Shown here: positions 38,404 through 50,954 of the stretch, in pieces | Numbering within the stretch: the stretch's first letter is position 1 | Layout of the letters: each line of letters begins with the position of its first letter | Source of the DNA: Cyanophora paradoxa | Taxonomy: Eukaryota > Glaucocystophyceae > Cyanophorales > Cyanophoraceae | Direction of reading: 5' to 3' | Assembly (NCBI GenBank): GCA_004431415.1 | Contig: QPMI01000561.1 | Coordinates: 1-64,000 of the forward strand | Length of the DNA: 64,000 nucleotides | Program-made: the position numbers and the translations under genes | The notes under the pieces: model-generated | What the model was told of the DNA's origin: nothing | The model's input: only the letters and a program-made list of their open reading frames with translations | Databases searched by the model: none

Positions 38404-41400
38404 ATGTCGTCGGCACTGGACGAAGCGGCCGCTGCTGCTGCTGCCGCGGCGGCCACGGACTGGGTCGTCGTGTCCGGCGGCAGTGAGCTCGACGTGTGGA
38501 GCGCCGCGAGCCTCGAGGGCGCCCGCACTGCGTTTGTGGAGGCTGAGTTCGATGCGACGATAAGCGCGCTCGTCTCCTTGGCCATGGGCGCCTCGTCCTC
38601 CACGAGCGAGGCCGGTTTCTTCGCGGCAGCGTCCGAGCTGCGCCAGCTCAAAGCCCACGTCGTGCGCGCGGGCCGCGCATGCGCAGCGCTCTGCATCCGC
38701 CGGGAGCTCATGCGGTCGCCGCAGATGACCCTCACGCGCACTCTGGATGCAAGCGCCGCGAGGTCCGATTTGGGCCGAAACACGCGCGCTCTCCCTTCAG
38801 GGCCTTCACCCCCTCACGCCGCCTCGCAGCCCGAGGCGGCGGCGCGACGGGCGGCACCTCGGGAACGACGGCTTTGTCTCTGTGCTGACGCTGTGCATCA
38901 GCATGGCGCGTCGGATGAGAGCGGTATGGCAGTTTTGTTTCAGGAGTTTGTAGTTCTGGAGCCCTCGGCCCGCGACGTTGCGGGCAGGCGGCGGAGCAGC
39001 TGGCCGAGAAGCGGCGGGGGATGATGCGGATCATGCTCGCGCTGGAGGAGAAGAAATTGGCGCGGCGCATCGGCACGTACCGCGAGCAGCTCGGGGTCTT
39101 CGTCCAGGCGCGCCGGCCCGATCCCGCACCCGACCCGCCCCTCGAACGCCCTCCAACGCGGCCCGCCGGCAGATGGCCGAGTGCGCGGGGATCATCGCGC
39201 GGGACGCGGGCCAGGGCGGTCTCTTCCTCGCCGAGGCGCGCGGCCCGTACCCCTCCCCGCGCCCCGTACCCCCCCCTGAGGCCGGCCGCCGGCGGCAGGA
39301 GAAGAAGCGGGAGCACGACATGCTCTCGCGCGTCGCGCGCATCTCCACGATCCCCTTCTTCGGCGAGGCGTTCGGCCTCCAGGCGCGCCCCCGGAACTCC
39401 GGGGAGGCTCTGGCCGGCTTGGGCTCATCCCCGTACCCCCCCTCGCAGTACGAGCCGCCCTTCCGCACGTTTCTTCGCGTCATCTTCCTCGCCTGCGCCT
39501 CCATGTTTGCTTGTCCCCCCGCAAACCTCCCGCAACCCTCACGCTCCCCAGATCGAGGACTGTACCCCTGGCGGGATCCATGCCCCTCGCGTCGGCGGCT
39601 GCCGTAGCGGCTGCCGCGGAGAGCGTCGACCCACCTCCGTGCGACCCAAGCTCGAGCCGCGCCGCGCCGCCGCGCCCCTCCTCCCTCCCCTGACGCGGCG
39701 GCAGGCCGGCCCCCGCGCGCTCCTCGAACCTCTTCACCTCGCTGTTCCAGCGCGTCTCGAACGACCTGGTGAGCGGGTGCCGTGCGCCTCGGGGCGCGCC
39801 CCGTGCGATGGGCGCCGCAGCTCGGCCCGAGGATCGACCTGCTGCAGAGCACCAAAGCCGTCATGCACGGTGCGCTGCCCGGCCGCGCCCCCAATCCCGT
39901 GCGCGTACCCCCGGCGAGATCCCCCGCACAGGCGCCCTCTTCAACATCTTCCCAGAGCAGGCGGCCGCCCAGGTGCATCCCACCCCGCGCTCCCGTACCC
40001 CTCGAGCCCCTGAATCCGTACCCCAGTTCGAGGAGGCGAAGGCCCGCGCCGACGTTGCTTTCATCCGAACGGTGCGGCGGGCCGATACTTACTCCCCCCC
40101 CGCCCCCCCCGGCTCCTCGAACGCGTACCCCAGTTCTGGAACATTACGGAGATGCCGCTCGTCCGCACCCTCTCCAAGCTGCCGCTCGTCCAGCTCGCGT
40201 GGTACCCCCCTCCGCCCCTGCCGCACCCCCGGGGCCGCCGGGCGCGATGGCGGGGTGCGCAGCATCGACTCGTTCTGCATCCGCCCGGGGCCCCTGCGGA
40301 TCTGGGTCCGCGGCAGCGATGAGGAGCTCGTCCTCCAGCCGCCCTCCCTGCCCCCCTCCGTCGTCGCCGACGCCTCCGGTACCCCCCGGGCTCCCGGGCC
40401 CCCGGGGCCGCGATCGGCCACGGGGGCGCCTTTTTAACCCCGCCGCCAGGCGAGCCGATGCCGATCCGGGCGCTGTACCTGTGCGCGAACCCGCGCACCG
40501 CCCTCCTCCCCTCCGCCGCCCTCCTCGCCCCCTGCGCCTACCCCCCGCCCGCCCCGCCCGCCGTCCCCGTACCCCTCGGCGCCGTCGAGCTGCAGCCGAT
40601 GGGCCGCTCCCTCGGGACCGAGCTCAGCCCCCTCCCCTCCCGCCCCGCGTACCCGGACGACGACGAGGGCGCCGAACCCGTACCCCCCACGGTGGCCGTG
40701 GAGGGGGAGGACGAGTGGGAGGAGGTCGTCGCGGTGGCCCCCGCGCCCCCGGGCCCCGGCTCGCCGCGCCCGCGGCCCCGCACCCCGCCCCCGGACCTCC
40801 ACCGCCACCCCCCCGCCTCCCAGCAACACGTACCCCCCTCCACGCTGGCGGCGCTCGACCTGGAGGGGGCGACCCCGAGGCCGACGAGGCCCCGCCCCGT
40901 TCGCGGGGCACGGGCCGGCGCACCTCCCCCGCCCCCGCACCACGCCCACGCGGCGCGGCCGCCCCCGCGCGTGCAGTCGCTGCGGGGCTCGGCGCCGGCG
41001 GGGCCGGGGCAGCTCAGCGCCGGCCTCATCGTGCACCTCCACGGCGGCGGCTTCGTCGCCCAGACCTCCTGCTCCCACGAGGCCCGCCCCGCCCCGGCCC
41101 GGCCCCCCCCCGCCCCCCTCCTCTCCTCCCTTACGCCGCCGCAGGGCTACCTGCGGGAGTGGGCGAAGGACACCGACGCGCCGATCGTCTCCGTGCGCCC
41201 CCCTCCCCCGGCCCCGCTCCCGCACGGCGCACCCCTCCCGCGACGCCCCGGCCGCGCAGATCGACTACCGGCTGGCCCCCGAGCACCCCTTCCCCGTGCC
41301 CTTCGAGGAGGCGCCCCGCTCGCTCCCTCCCCGCGCCCCAACGCCCCCGCAAGCTGACAGAGGCCCCGCCAGTGCTACTACGCCTACACGTGGGCCCTCC

Positions 41401-42403
41401 AGAACTGCCGCCTCCTCGGTACCCCTGCTCCCCTCATTCTCGTCCCGCCCGTGATTTCCTGCACCCGCAGGATCGACGGGGGAGCGCGTGGCGCTGGTGG
41501 GCGACTCGGCGGGGGGTAACCTCGCCGCCGCCATCGCCCTCCGGGTCGGCGTACCCCGCCCGGACCGCTTCCCGCCCTCTTACCCGCGCCCGCGCCCAGT
41601 GCGCCCAGGAGGGCACGCGGGGGCCGGACGGTCTTGTGCTCGTGTACCCCGCCCTGTACCTCTCGGACGCTGTCCGTATACCCCCTCCCCGATCCGCGCG
41701 CCGGCTCTGACGGGGGCGGCAGCCCTCCCCCTCGCGCCTGCTCTCCGTTATCGACCCCATGATCCCCACCAGCTTCCTCGTACCCCCCTCGCCCTCGCGC
41801 GCCCGCCCGTACCCCGCGCCAATCTCGTACCCCCGCAGCTGCGCTGCCTGCACTCCTACGTGCCCCCCGGGGTCGACCCCCTCTCCTCCCCCTTCCTCTC
41901 CCCCGCCGGTCAGGCGCCTTCCCCCCTAGCCTCTTCCCCCCTCTCACTTCGCACCCCTCCAGTCGCCCCCGACGAGCTTCTCGCGAAGCTGCCTCCCGTC
42001 TACGTCACCGCCGGTACCCCCCGTCCCGCGCGGACCCGGACCCGTTCCCCCACCCACTCCGGGGTACAGGCACGCTCGACCCTCTGCTGGACGATGCCGT
42101 ATATTTTGTCCGCCGGCTGCGGGCCCTTTCCCGCAAGGTCTGCTGCCACCGTACCCCTCCCAATCCCCTCCGTTTCGACCCTGTACCCCCGCAGGTCCGC
42201 TTCAAGATCTGGTACGGCTTTCCGCACGGGTTCGTGCGCGGGCCGCGGCGCTCGCTCCGCCCCTCCCGGGCGCCTGCTGAGCCGCTGGGCCGGGTGGCAG
42301 CTTCCTGAACATGGGCCTGGCGGTGCCGGCGACGCGGGCGGCGATCAAGCAGTGCTCGTATTGGCTCAAGGAGGTCCTCCGCGTCCACATCCGCCTCCCG
42401 TAG
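38404..42403 (+). CDS. Hormone-sensitive lipase-type esterase
   Basis: ATG 38,404 reads MSSALDEAAAAAAAAAATDW. N-terminal exons carry HSL_N-like helices (RIMLALEEKKLARRIGTYRE, AECAGIIARDAGQGGLFLAE, MLSRVARISTIPFFGEAFGL). The catalytic part has LIVHLHGGGFVAQTSCSHEA (oxyanion HGGG, about 41,030), DYRLAPEHPFPVPFEEA, VALVGDSAGGNLAAAIAL (GDSAG nucleophile, 41,488-41,545), TLDPLLDDAV (aspartate) and YGFPHGFLNMGLA (histidine, split by an intron). The order matches mammalian-type HSL of the GDSAG family, which hydrolyses acylglycerols and sterol esters at lipid droplets. Many 30-60 bp introns start GTACCCCC. The stop is TAG 42,401-42,403. A segment rich in proline and acidic residues near 40,650-40,900 interrupts the catalytic half, in the position of the regulatory module. 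Confidence 0.88.
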
Positions 42404-42822
42404 CGCCGCCTGCCAGGCCGGCACTCGCGCGCCTTCAACAGAGTCGCGCTGATTGTGAGCTTTCCGAACGCCGGGGCCGCCGGGCCGGGGGGCGCAGGGG
42501 CGCTGCATGCGCATATGCATATGCCGAGCTAGCGCCGCGCGTGCCGCGGCCGCAGTGCGGGTCCGCGAATCTGGGCCGGGCGTACCGCAGCTCAGCGGCT
42601 GCTAGCTACGAGTCTGCAGCTAGCGCGAGCATTCCCCTGAGGCTGCAGGGGCGCTGCGCATGCGGGTCCGCGAATCTGGTCGTATAACGTTGCGTGCTGC
42701 GAGTCTGCAGCTAGCGCTGCACATTCCAGCTCGTTGCGCCGGCCATGGTTGGAGCTGTGCATGCGCATATGCATGAGCGTGCTGCGTGCAGCGTGCAGTC
42801 AAAAGGGGTACAATCAAATACG

Positions 42823-45373
42823 ATGCGGCTGCTCGGCGTCCTCCTCCTGCTCGCGGCGGCGCATGCGGCGGTCGGAATCGGTCTGCGCGGCGACGCCGGA
42901 GGCTCGCCGCTCTGGCCTCCGCCGTCGTACACGAATGAACGGGGCTCGTACAAGAGCGCGGGCGGAGAGCCCGCGTACAAGCGGGCGGAGAGCGCGGCGG
43001 TTCCACAGAACTGGGCAGTTCTCGTCGCCGGGAGCCGCGGCTGGTGGAACTACAGGCACCAAGCGGACGTGTCTCACGCCTATCAGATCCTTCACAAAAT
43101 GGGCTTCCCTGGTGAGCTTCTGACGGTGTAGTGGGCGCTCTGTGCGCGCGCAACCGCCTGACGTATGCGGCTCAGACTCCAACATCATCACCGTGAGAAC
43201 CTGTGATTTCCCGCTTCGTACGCGCAGCGCAGAGAGCCCAAAAGTCTCTTGCAGATGATGTACGACGACTTGGCATGGAATCCCCAGGCGAGCAGCGCGT
43301 TCTCGCGGGTGGCGCGCGCTAGCACTGATCGATCGGCGGCCCGCGGCCGCGGCCGCGTCCGCAGAATCCTTTCCCGGGCAACATCATCAACCAGGCGCGC
43401 TCGTTTCGAGCACGGCTTGTTCTTTCTCGTGCCTGACGCACGGGTCTTCTTCCGTGTACGTGCGTGCAGCCTGGCGGCAAGAACGTCTACGTCCGCCCGG
43501 ATTACGGGAACGACAGCGTCTCTGCGGACAACCTCTTCGCCGTCCTGCGGGGCCGTGCGGACAGGATCCGGGACTGGAACGGGGACGGGAAGCCCAAGGT
43601 CCTGCGCTCGGGACCCATGGACCGCGTCCTCGTCTACTTCAGGTGCCCGCCCCGCACGCGCGCGGGGCGCCGCTTTCGCGCGCGGGGCGCCGCTGACGCG
43701 TCCCCGCAGCGACCACGGCGCCGTCGGGATGATCGCCATGCCGGATGGCAGCCTCGTCTTCGCGAAGGCGTGCCGGATCGAATCCGAGCCGAGGCCGCCT
43801 CCGCCAGCGCTGATCGCGGGGCGGGGGCGCGCGCGCGCAGGACCTGGTGGACCTCCTGCTCGACATGTACCGCAAGCGGCGCTTCCGCGAGCTCGTCTTC
43901 TACATGGAGGCCTGCGAGTCCGGCTCCATGTTCGAGGCGCGCCCGCGCCGCGCGGCCGACCTCGGTCTCGCTCGGGCCCGGAGCCGAGCGCCGCGCCGCG
44001 CCGCAGGACCTGCTCCCGGACAACGCGCGCATCTTCGCCACGACGTGCGCCCGGCGGCGCCCTCCCCGCCGCGGCGCCGGGGGGCCGGGCGTCGACGCGC
44101 GGCGCGCAGGGCGGCGAACGCGCAGGAGAGCTCCTACGCGTGCTACTTCGACGACGCGCGGGGCACGTACCTCGGCGACCTCTACTCCGTCTCCTGGCTC
44201 GAGGTGCGGGCCCCGCCGCCGCCGCTCCCGGTGCGGCCCCGCGAGCGGGCGCGGGGCAGAACACGGAGGCGACGGCGCCCGAGTGCGAGACCCTCGAGCA
44301 GCAGTTCAAGGCCGTGCGCAACCTCACCAGATCGAGGTGCCCCGCCGGGCCCTCCGCCGAGACCTCGGGCGCGGGGTCTGACGGGGCGGGGCGGGCGGGG
44401 CGGGGCGGGGCGGGCAGCCACGTGATGCAGTTCGGGGACCTGGACGTCGCGCGCCAGCCCCTCTCCAACTACATGGCCTTCCTCCACGAGACGGGGCCCC
44501 TACCCGCGGCCGCCGCCGCCTCCAAGCCGGGGCCCTTCCGCCCGCCCCCGAACCCCTGCCCGTGCGCGGCCCCTGGCCGCCCGCCGCCGTCCCTCCGAGC
44601 CGGCTCGATCGCTGCGCCGCGGCAGGCCTCCGGAGGCCGGAGGGGCGGGGGCCCACCCGGCCGCCGCCGACGCGTCAGCGCCCGGGACGCGCCCCTCGAG
44701 GTGCCCTCGCCCGCCGCGCGCCCGCCCGCGTCCGCCGACTGCGCGCGCGCCTGCAGGCGATGGTCCGGGCCTCGGCGCGCCTCCCCAACGGCCTGCAGCG
44801 GGTGCCCTTCCCACCAACCCTCACCGGGCGCTACCGGCCGCCCCGGCTCCTCTGATCCCCGCCGGCTCAGATGGCGGCGGCGAGCGAGGCGCGCGCGGAG
44901 GTGCAGCGACGGCGCCGGGCGGACGCTCTGTTCGCTGCCATCGGCGAGCGCGCGGCGGCGGCGGCCGGCGGCGGCGCCTCGCTCGCGGAGCGGCCGCTGC
45001 GGGGCGGGCGGCCGCCGCGCGACTGGCGCTGCTACAAGCACGCCGTGCGCGAGTACGTGCGCGCCTGCGGGGCCGCCGTGCCCCTCGCCGAGTACGCCCT
45101 CAAGGTCTGCCCCCGCCCCGCCCCGCCTCCCAAATCCACTCTAGGCCTGGATCTACATGCGGTCCTCTAGACCGTCACGGCGTCGGGGAGCCCGGCGGGG
45201 CGCGGGGCTCGCGCGGGGCTAGCTCACGCGGGGCGGGGCGGGGGCAGTACGCGTACGTGCTGGCGAACTTCTGCGAGGCGGGGCTCGGCCGCGAGGCCGC
45301 GCGCGAGGTCCTCGCCGGCGTCTGCGGCGCGGAGGCCGCCCCCGGCCCGCCCCTCGACCCCGAGCTCTCCTAG
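42823..45373 (+). CDS. Legumain / asparaginyl endopeptidase (C13)
   Basis: ATG 42,823 opens a signal peptide ([16 protein letters not shown]). Then come [33 protein letters not shown], a 17-nt micro-exon at 43,176-43,192 coding [27 protein letters not shown] (30-nt exon 43,365-43,394) and [40 protein letters not shown] holds the catalytic His and [15 protein letters not shown] the catalytic Cys. After the core, [39 protein letters not shown] and a C-terminal helical prodomain ([29 protein letters not shown]) follow. The last is the regulatory LSAM-type domain. Two introns (43,288-43,364 and 43,395-43,469) are GC-AG. The stop is TAG 45,371-45,373. It should be secreted to vacuole or lysosome and cleave after Asn/Asp. 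Confidence 0.92.
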
Positions 45374-45539
45374 GCCAGCCCGCGCCCGGCGGCCTGCCGC
45401 GCGCCCTGCAGCCGGCGCCGGCGCCCCCGCGGCCGCCCCGGCGCCCGGCCCGCCCGCATCATCGATATCGCGGCATCTGCGTGCGGTATCGCATGCGCAC
45501 GGTATGCGTGCGGCGCGCGCGTCCACGCGTACGGCCGCA

Positions 45540-46190
45540 CGCGATGGAGCCTATATATGTATAGCTATATATACCTACAAGAAATGCGCTACAATACGTG
45601 TACCCTCCCCACGTCACAGTGTGTACCCTCGCCACGAAAAATCCAGTTACCCCTATTTTGGAGCTCTTTTTGGACTCCATTTATATATATTGCATATATT
45701 GCATCATTTTTGCAATTGGACTCGGGAGTCGGGACTCCGGGATCCCGAGTCCGGGAGTCCGGGATATCGATGGCCATGGCCCATGGCTAGGGGTGAGTAT
45801 CGAGTCCACTGGTCGTATTGCTCGACTCGACTCGGTACCCGGTCGAATTGCTCGGACTCGGCTCGAGTCCGGGTAGAGTCGGAGGACTCGAGTCCCGGGA
45901 TCGAATCCGGGGGGGGGCTAGAAGGGGCGTTTTGGGGTACTCGCACTCCTGGTTTCCTTGGCCCCCCCAGTTCGCGGATTCGCCCCCCCGAACTCGAGTC
46001 CAAGACTCGAGTCCTGGGGAATCGAACCCGACTCGAGTCGGATGCCCGAATTGCTCGGACTCGCTACCCGGTGGGTTTGCTCGAGTCGACTCGAGTCGGA
46101 CTCGGACTCGGTGCACCCCTACCCATGGCCATGGCCAATCATTTGAATGGCCATATGGCCCGCCGCTAGGGTTGCCACTTACGGCGTAAG
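45540..46190. repeat. GACTC/GAGTC-rich repeat island
   Basis: Between about 45,720 and 46,115 the pentamers GACTC and GAGTC occur dozens of times, often fused as CTCGAGTC or GACTCGAGTC and CGGGACTCCGGG palindromes. The tract also includes a run of G/C at 45,909-45,917. Open frames across it on both strands are a by-product of repetition. A TAGGGTTGCCACTTACG word (46,167-46,183) marks its right side and recurs at 47,926. Confidence 0.7.
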
Positions 46191-47925
46191 TCCCCCAAAA
46201 GGTCACCCGGGTGACCGTCGGACCCGGCGCGGCGGCGCCGGCTGCTCTGCGCGGCACTTGTCGGGCCCGCCGCCCGGGTACTGTAAACGTACGAATATAT
46301 ATCCGCCAGTACTGTAGGATGGCTTAAGCTTAAATTGCCGTGTAGTTAATTTTATAAATTGCCGAATTCGGCCAAAACCGGAATTAATTGCCGTACGTGG
46401 CGATAAATTGCAGAAACTCTGGATTTTTTCTATGGCGCCATACAAAAGCGGCTATTTTGCTCTACCCCCCGAGAATTGCCGCGGCTCTAAATTGCCGAAT
46501 TTGGCGTCTATAGATCTAGCTCGAGATCTAGAATTTGGCGCAAATTGCCGAATTTGGCGTCTAGAATATTAAGCCTTTGTGTGGATCCCGGAGAGATCTA
46601 GATTCTAGAGGGGTCTCAGACTCTCAGGCTCTCAGCTGCTGATCTCTATATATATATTATATAGCGAATTCGAAGTCGCCGGGCGGCGAAATATCAATCA
46701 ATTTAAGATGCTGACGGATTATATATAATTTTCGCCAGGATTACCGCGGGCGTTGCAATTGGCGAATTAAAGTGCCGTGGATATTAATTCGTACGTTTAC
46801 GTACGTACGAATATATATTGTATGACGAATATATTTGATACTCTTTGACGAATATTTGATAATCTTGAGCGGAAATTTTGTATGGAGTGGGGTACTAACG
46901 GCTGACCCGTCTATGGCGCCGGCGGAGTCGCGGGGCCGACGAAAATATGATGCCGTCGAACCATATATTTTCACGATTTTCGGGTTTTGTCGAAATTAAG
47001 TCTCGACGAACATTTCTACGTTTACAGTACGCCGTCGCACACAGCACTACCTATCCTGCGATTCGTATCCAGTACCCCACCGTATGTAAAAAAACCATCA
47101 GCAACAGTGCAACGTTAACTTCGATACTGGAGAACCAGCTGCAGAAATATTTAGTACGTGGGCTGCATATTTATAGTACAAAAAGTTTTTGAGCGAAGTA
47201 ACAAAGTTTTATCGCTCATGATCACTAGAGAGGCGGGGAGGGGGGGTACCGTTCGAAAAGGCCTTTAGCGCGGGAAAGCATGCCGGCGCCGCCCAAGCGT
47301 GTAGGCTACGGTGTAGCTAAGCGCCAGGCGTCGCCGCCGAGCTCCAGCGATGAAAGGCCGTCCAGCCGAGCAGCCACACCGCGCTGGAACCCCGAGCTCG
47401 AGGAGATCTGAGCTCGATCGCGAGCAGCTAGGGCTATAGCTAGCGCTAGCGGTTTCTCGACTTGTACAGTAACGTAACATTGACAGCAGCGATCTGCAGC
47501 GGCGGGGGCGGGGGGGGGCGGGGGGGGGCCTCCGCTGACGCCCCCTAGGGAGCGGTTTGGCCGGACCTACCAAATATTTCCCGCCCACTAAAATGTCCAA
47601 AATCGCGAAGTACTAATTATTTTCCTGTACTAAATTAACCAGTTCTACAGTATTCTGCAAGCCGACCCGGCCGTCCCAGGCTGCCAGCTGCAGGGCCAAT
47701 CAAAAAGTTTAGGGCCGTCCGAGTCCGCGACTCGGCGAGGTCGGCCAATCGAACGGACCGTCGACGTCCGCCGCGCGGTCCGCGTCATGAATTTCGAATC
47801 GATATCGGACTCGAGCTCATGATCATGAATTGAATCTCCTGTACCGGTCCGGTACCGTACCGGTACCGCGCGGCGCGCGGCGCGCCGGCGCCGCGCGCGC
47901 GCGCGGGCCGCGGCGCCGCGGCGGG
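46191..47925. other. Gene-free, AT-richer intergenic region
   Basis: The stretch 46,260-47,200 is AT-rich with many ATTGCCG/GAATTGCCG words (for example 46,336, 46,361, 46,487, 46,547) and TACGTACG repeats near 46,790-46,810. From 47,230 it becomes GC-rich, with G runs at about 47,500-47,530 and a long CGCGCG patch at 47,870-47,920. No frame shows coding style. Repeated ATTGCCGAATT units suggest remains of short interspersed or tandem repeats. Confidence 0.4.
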
Positions 47926-48887
47926 TAGGGTTGCCACTTACGACCAGTGAAGGAAAAATTTCACTTTCCAAACTTTCAACTTGAAAATTTTCATGTAAAT
48001 TTTCAGAAAATTTTCACTGCCAAAAAGAGCCATGAAAACTTTTAATATATTTGCAAAGGGGGTACTTCTGAAGCTGCTGTTCTGGGGGTGTTTGACGCCG
48101 AAAATGAGGGTCAAATACGCCAGAATACGAGATAGTTGAAGGCCACACAGCTCTTGCGGTCTCAGATGTTGTTGAGGGACCGGGAAAGGCACCCCTAAGG
48201 AACCGTACCCCCTTTCTTCAACCTGAAAAGAACGGCAAAGGCGCATGAAATGACATTTAGAGGTCGCGTATGACATTGCAAAGCATAGCGCTTCTGTTTA
48301 GACGCTTGTTTGGAGCGAGATGTGTATCACTTTTGCTGTGCAAGTAAACTTTGTATGGTGAAAATATTTGCTGAAAGTTTTCGAAAGTTTACTGAAAGTT
48401 TTCAGGGTCCCTTTGGAATAATAAAATTTCACAAACACTGCTTACGACTTACAGACTTACGCGTAAGTCCGTAAGTGTAAGTGGCGACTTACACTTACGG
48501 GCCCCCGAAATGGGACTTACGGCCGTAAGTCGTAAGTCCCCATGGGGATACCCCCTACGAGCAGCAAAAAGACCGTAGATTTGTGTTAAAATCGATCTAA
48601 ATCGAGTAAATTTGCACATCTTACACATGAAGACGTGCTTTTAGGCCTCTGAAAGGGGTGAGAGCCACTGAGAGGACGCCTGAACGGGCCTCCGGTGGTC
48701 ATGATGTCTATCTGGGATGGCACTTTTACTGCCCAAACAAGCCCCATTCCTTCCCAAACACACAGAAAAAGACTGAAGACAATCTATCTCGCAGATTGAG
48801 ACGAGTTTTCTGTGGTTTCTGGCCGACTTACGGCCGACTTACGGCGGACTTACGACTTACACTTACACTTACACTTACACTTACGGC
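47926..48887. repeat. Element bordered by CTTAC-rich arrays
   Basis: It begins with TAGGGTTGCCACTTACG (47,926-47,942), the same 17 bases as at 46,167. Dense CTTACG/CGTAAGT arrays occur at 48,441-48,539 and 48,824-48,887, including ACTTACACTTACACTTACAC. Inverted CGTAAGT words in the first array could pair with the left end. Between them, minus-strand frame 48,276-47,938 (112 codons) has weak coding style. It may be a degraded DNA transposon or its terminal repeats. The remaining DNA to 50,192 is GC-rich with no supported gene. Confidence 0.35.
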
Positions 48888-50192
48888 GGGTTTTGGGCCG
48901 GGTCGCATCCGATATACCGTATCGATATCGATCCGGCGCGAGGACCGTGACCCGGCCCGCCGGCGGCGGCGCCCGGCCCGGCGCGCGCAGACTCCCGCAG
49001 AGTCGCCGCAGACGTCGACCCACTGGGCCACGGCCACGCCTGGCCATGGCACATGATGGCAGTGACGGACCACGCGCGCATCATCGCGGCGCATGCCGCA
49101 GACTGCCCGCAGTGCGCACGGTCCGGTGCCACGCGGTGCGCATCCGATGATCCGCATGCGCAGCTGTACTAGTAAGCTTAAGCCGTGAAGGTCCGACGGT
49201 CTGTACAGACTGTACTACCGTAGTACGGTACGCATGCGCAGTGTACGGTCTAGCCGCTGATCATGAGCGAACGCCGGTATATATACGTAGCCTGCTGCCT
49301 GCCTCGCGGCCCTCGCGTGGCGACCGTCACTGAAGTCACTCATCAGTGACTGCGGCGTCGGACTCCCAATCCCTCCGGAGTCCTGGAGTCCTTCTATATC
49401 TGTGCGTCGATCACGGCGGCGTCTAGTGCGCAGCTACTGAGCCGCGACGTCGACTCCCGGGAGTCCCGGCACGAATCCCGGGCGGCGGGGAAATCCGGTG
49501 AGCCGCCGCGCGGCCAGCTGCAGCTGCATCGATATTCGGAGGCCAACTCTCAGGCAGGAGTCTCAGCCCAACCGTACGCGTGAGCTGCAACCTCTGCAAG
49601 GGCGCCGCGCGCGCTCCCCGCGCCGCGGCCGGCACACGTGCACGGGCCGCGGCCGGCAGGCCAGCTCCCGCCGGCGGCCGCGTCCAGGCGTGTCGGCGTT
49701 AGCTCGTGCTCATCAGCTAAGCTGCAACAGCCGCTGAGGCTGCAAGGTCCTGCAAAGTCAACGCCGACCGGTACCGCGGGGCGCGGGCGACCTGCGGCGC
49801 CATGTCCACGATCATCGGATCAGCTTCTCGAGCTCTGTTCCGCTGGCTTAAGCTTTAGCCATCGGGCCGACCCGCGGCCTGTGCACGCACGCGCTTCTGA
49901 CCAACCTGCGCACATGCATAGCCTAGCTGGCAGCTGTACGTGTGCTGCGAAGAATTCGAACGTTTGAGATCATCTACATGATCATGACTTCGCGTCTGGC
50001 CGGCGCTTCGAGCTTGACGGTGTGTACACGTACTTGTAATTGTGCATGTACAGCAAACTTAACAATCGTGTGTACGCGCTTCAAAACCTGATCGCGATGG
50101 TGCTTACGCAGAGCTCGTCCAAAGATCCGAACACCTCGTTACATTCATCCCTTCGATATTGGCGTCTGGATCGAACCAAGAAGCAGGCTCGC

Positions 50193-50548
50193 ATGCCCGA
50201 CCATGATCGCGAAATCCACCTTTCAATCTTTATTTTCTTCTTTCTGGCACTCCCAATAGGTGCGCCGGCAGCAGCTCTAAGCTGACCATCCGATGATCAC
50301 ACCGCCGACAAATAGTTAACACAATCCTGCAGCTGCACTGTCATTGGAGCAGGAATACGCGCCCCCGGCAACGCTGCCGGGGCACACAGGGCGGGTGCTC
50401 TCCTTGGCGCTCGACGGCACAGGACGCCTGCTGGCCTCGGCAGGGGACGACGGCACCGTGCGACTCTGGAGCATCAATGCGACGGGCGGCACACTCTTGC
50501 GCTCACTCAGCAGTGGCGTGCACGTGAGGGACTCCGTGTACTCCGTGT
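50193..50548 (+). pseudogene. Secreted WD40-repeat protein, 5' part (exons 1-2), interrupted
   Basis: Exon 1 (ATG 50,193 to 50,259) encodes a signal peptide, with a 17-residue hydrophobic run (LSIFIFFFLALPI). A 73-bp GT-AG intron follows (50,260-50,332). Exon 2 continues LSLEQEYAPPATLPGHTGRV, then LASAGDDGTVRLWSI, a typical WD40 blade with GH and W-x-I ends. The reading is cut at RDSVYSV, where an 11.6-kb retrotransposon begins. The same codons resume at 62,117. The signal peptide plus WD repeats imply a secreted or cell-surface propeller. Confidence 0.75.
50531..50548 (+). repeat. Target-site duplication, left copy
   Basis: ACTCCGTGTACTCCGTGT is present here and at 62,117-62,134, flanking the retrotransposon. 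In the host frame it encodes part of DSVYSV. A third, imperfect ACTCCGTGA lies just inside the element, which blurs the left border by up to about 8 bp. Confidence 0.85.
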
Positions 50549-50954
50549 ACTCCGTGAGGAAAAAAACAGGAAGGCGCCTGCCAACCCGCCTCACCCGCAG
50601 CGTAGCGCTGCGCGCACGCCAGTAAGTGAGAGAGTAGAGGTCGAAACAGCCAGGGTAGCGTCCGTAGCGATGTCTACCAAGGTATGCCGACCACTCTCTC
50701 CAAACCGCCCAGCCCCAGTACCTGCGCCACCCGGGAGTCCCTGGGTGATGTAACTGCAAGCAGTTACCGCGTGGGCCTCGCGTCCCGCACTCCCTGGACC
50801 GCCCTCTCGATCGTGAAATCTTTCCCCCGCATGACCTCAACCGGCCCCAAGACCGGCTCCCCGCGTTCGCCTCCCCCGACTTGACGCCCCCGAAAATACT
50901 AGACCCACAGCTTCCATAGAGTCGCGGCAAGCCGCGAAAGCTGGGTCGGCCGCC

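Noticed and set aside
39782-42687. Plus-strand frames of 642 and 399 codons in the lipase region
   Set aside because: They read through the GTACCCCC introns of the lipase gene and show no domain; the conserved lipase exons lie in other frames.
48658-49056. Frame with LTLTLTLT repeat
   Set aside because: It arises from the CTTACA repeat array, not from coding sequence.
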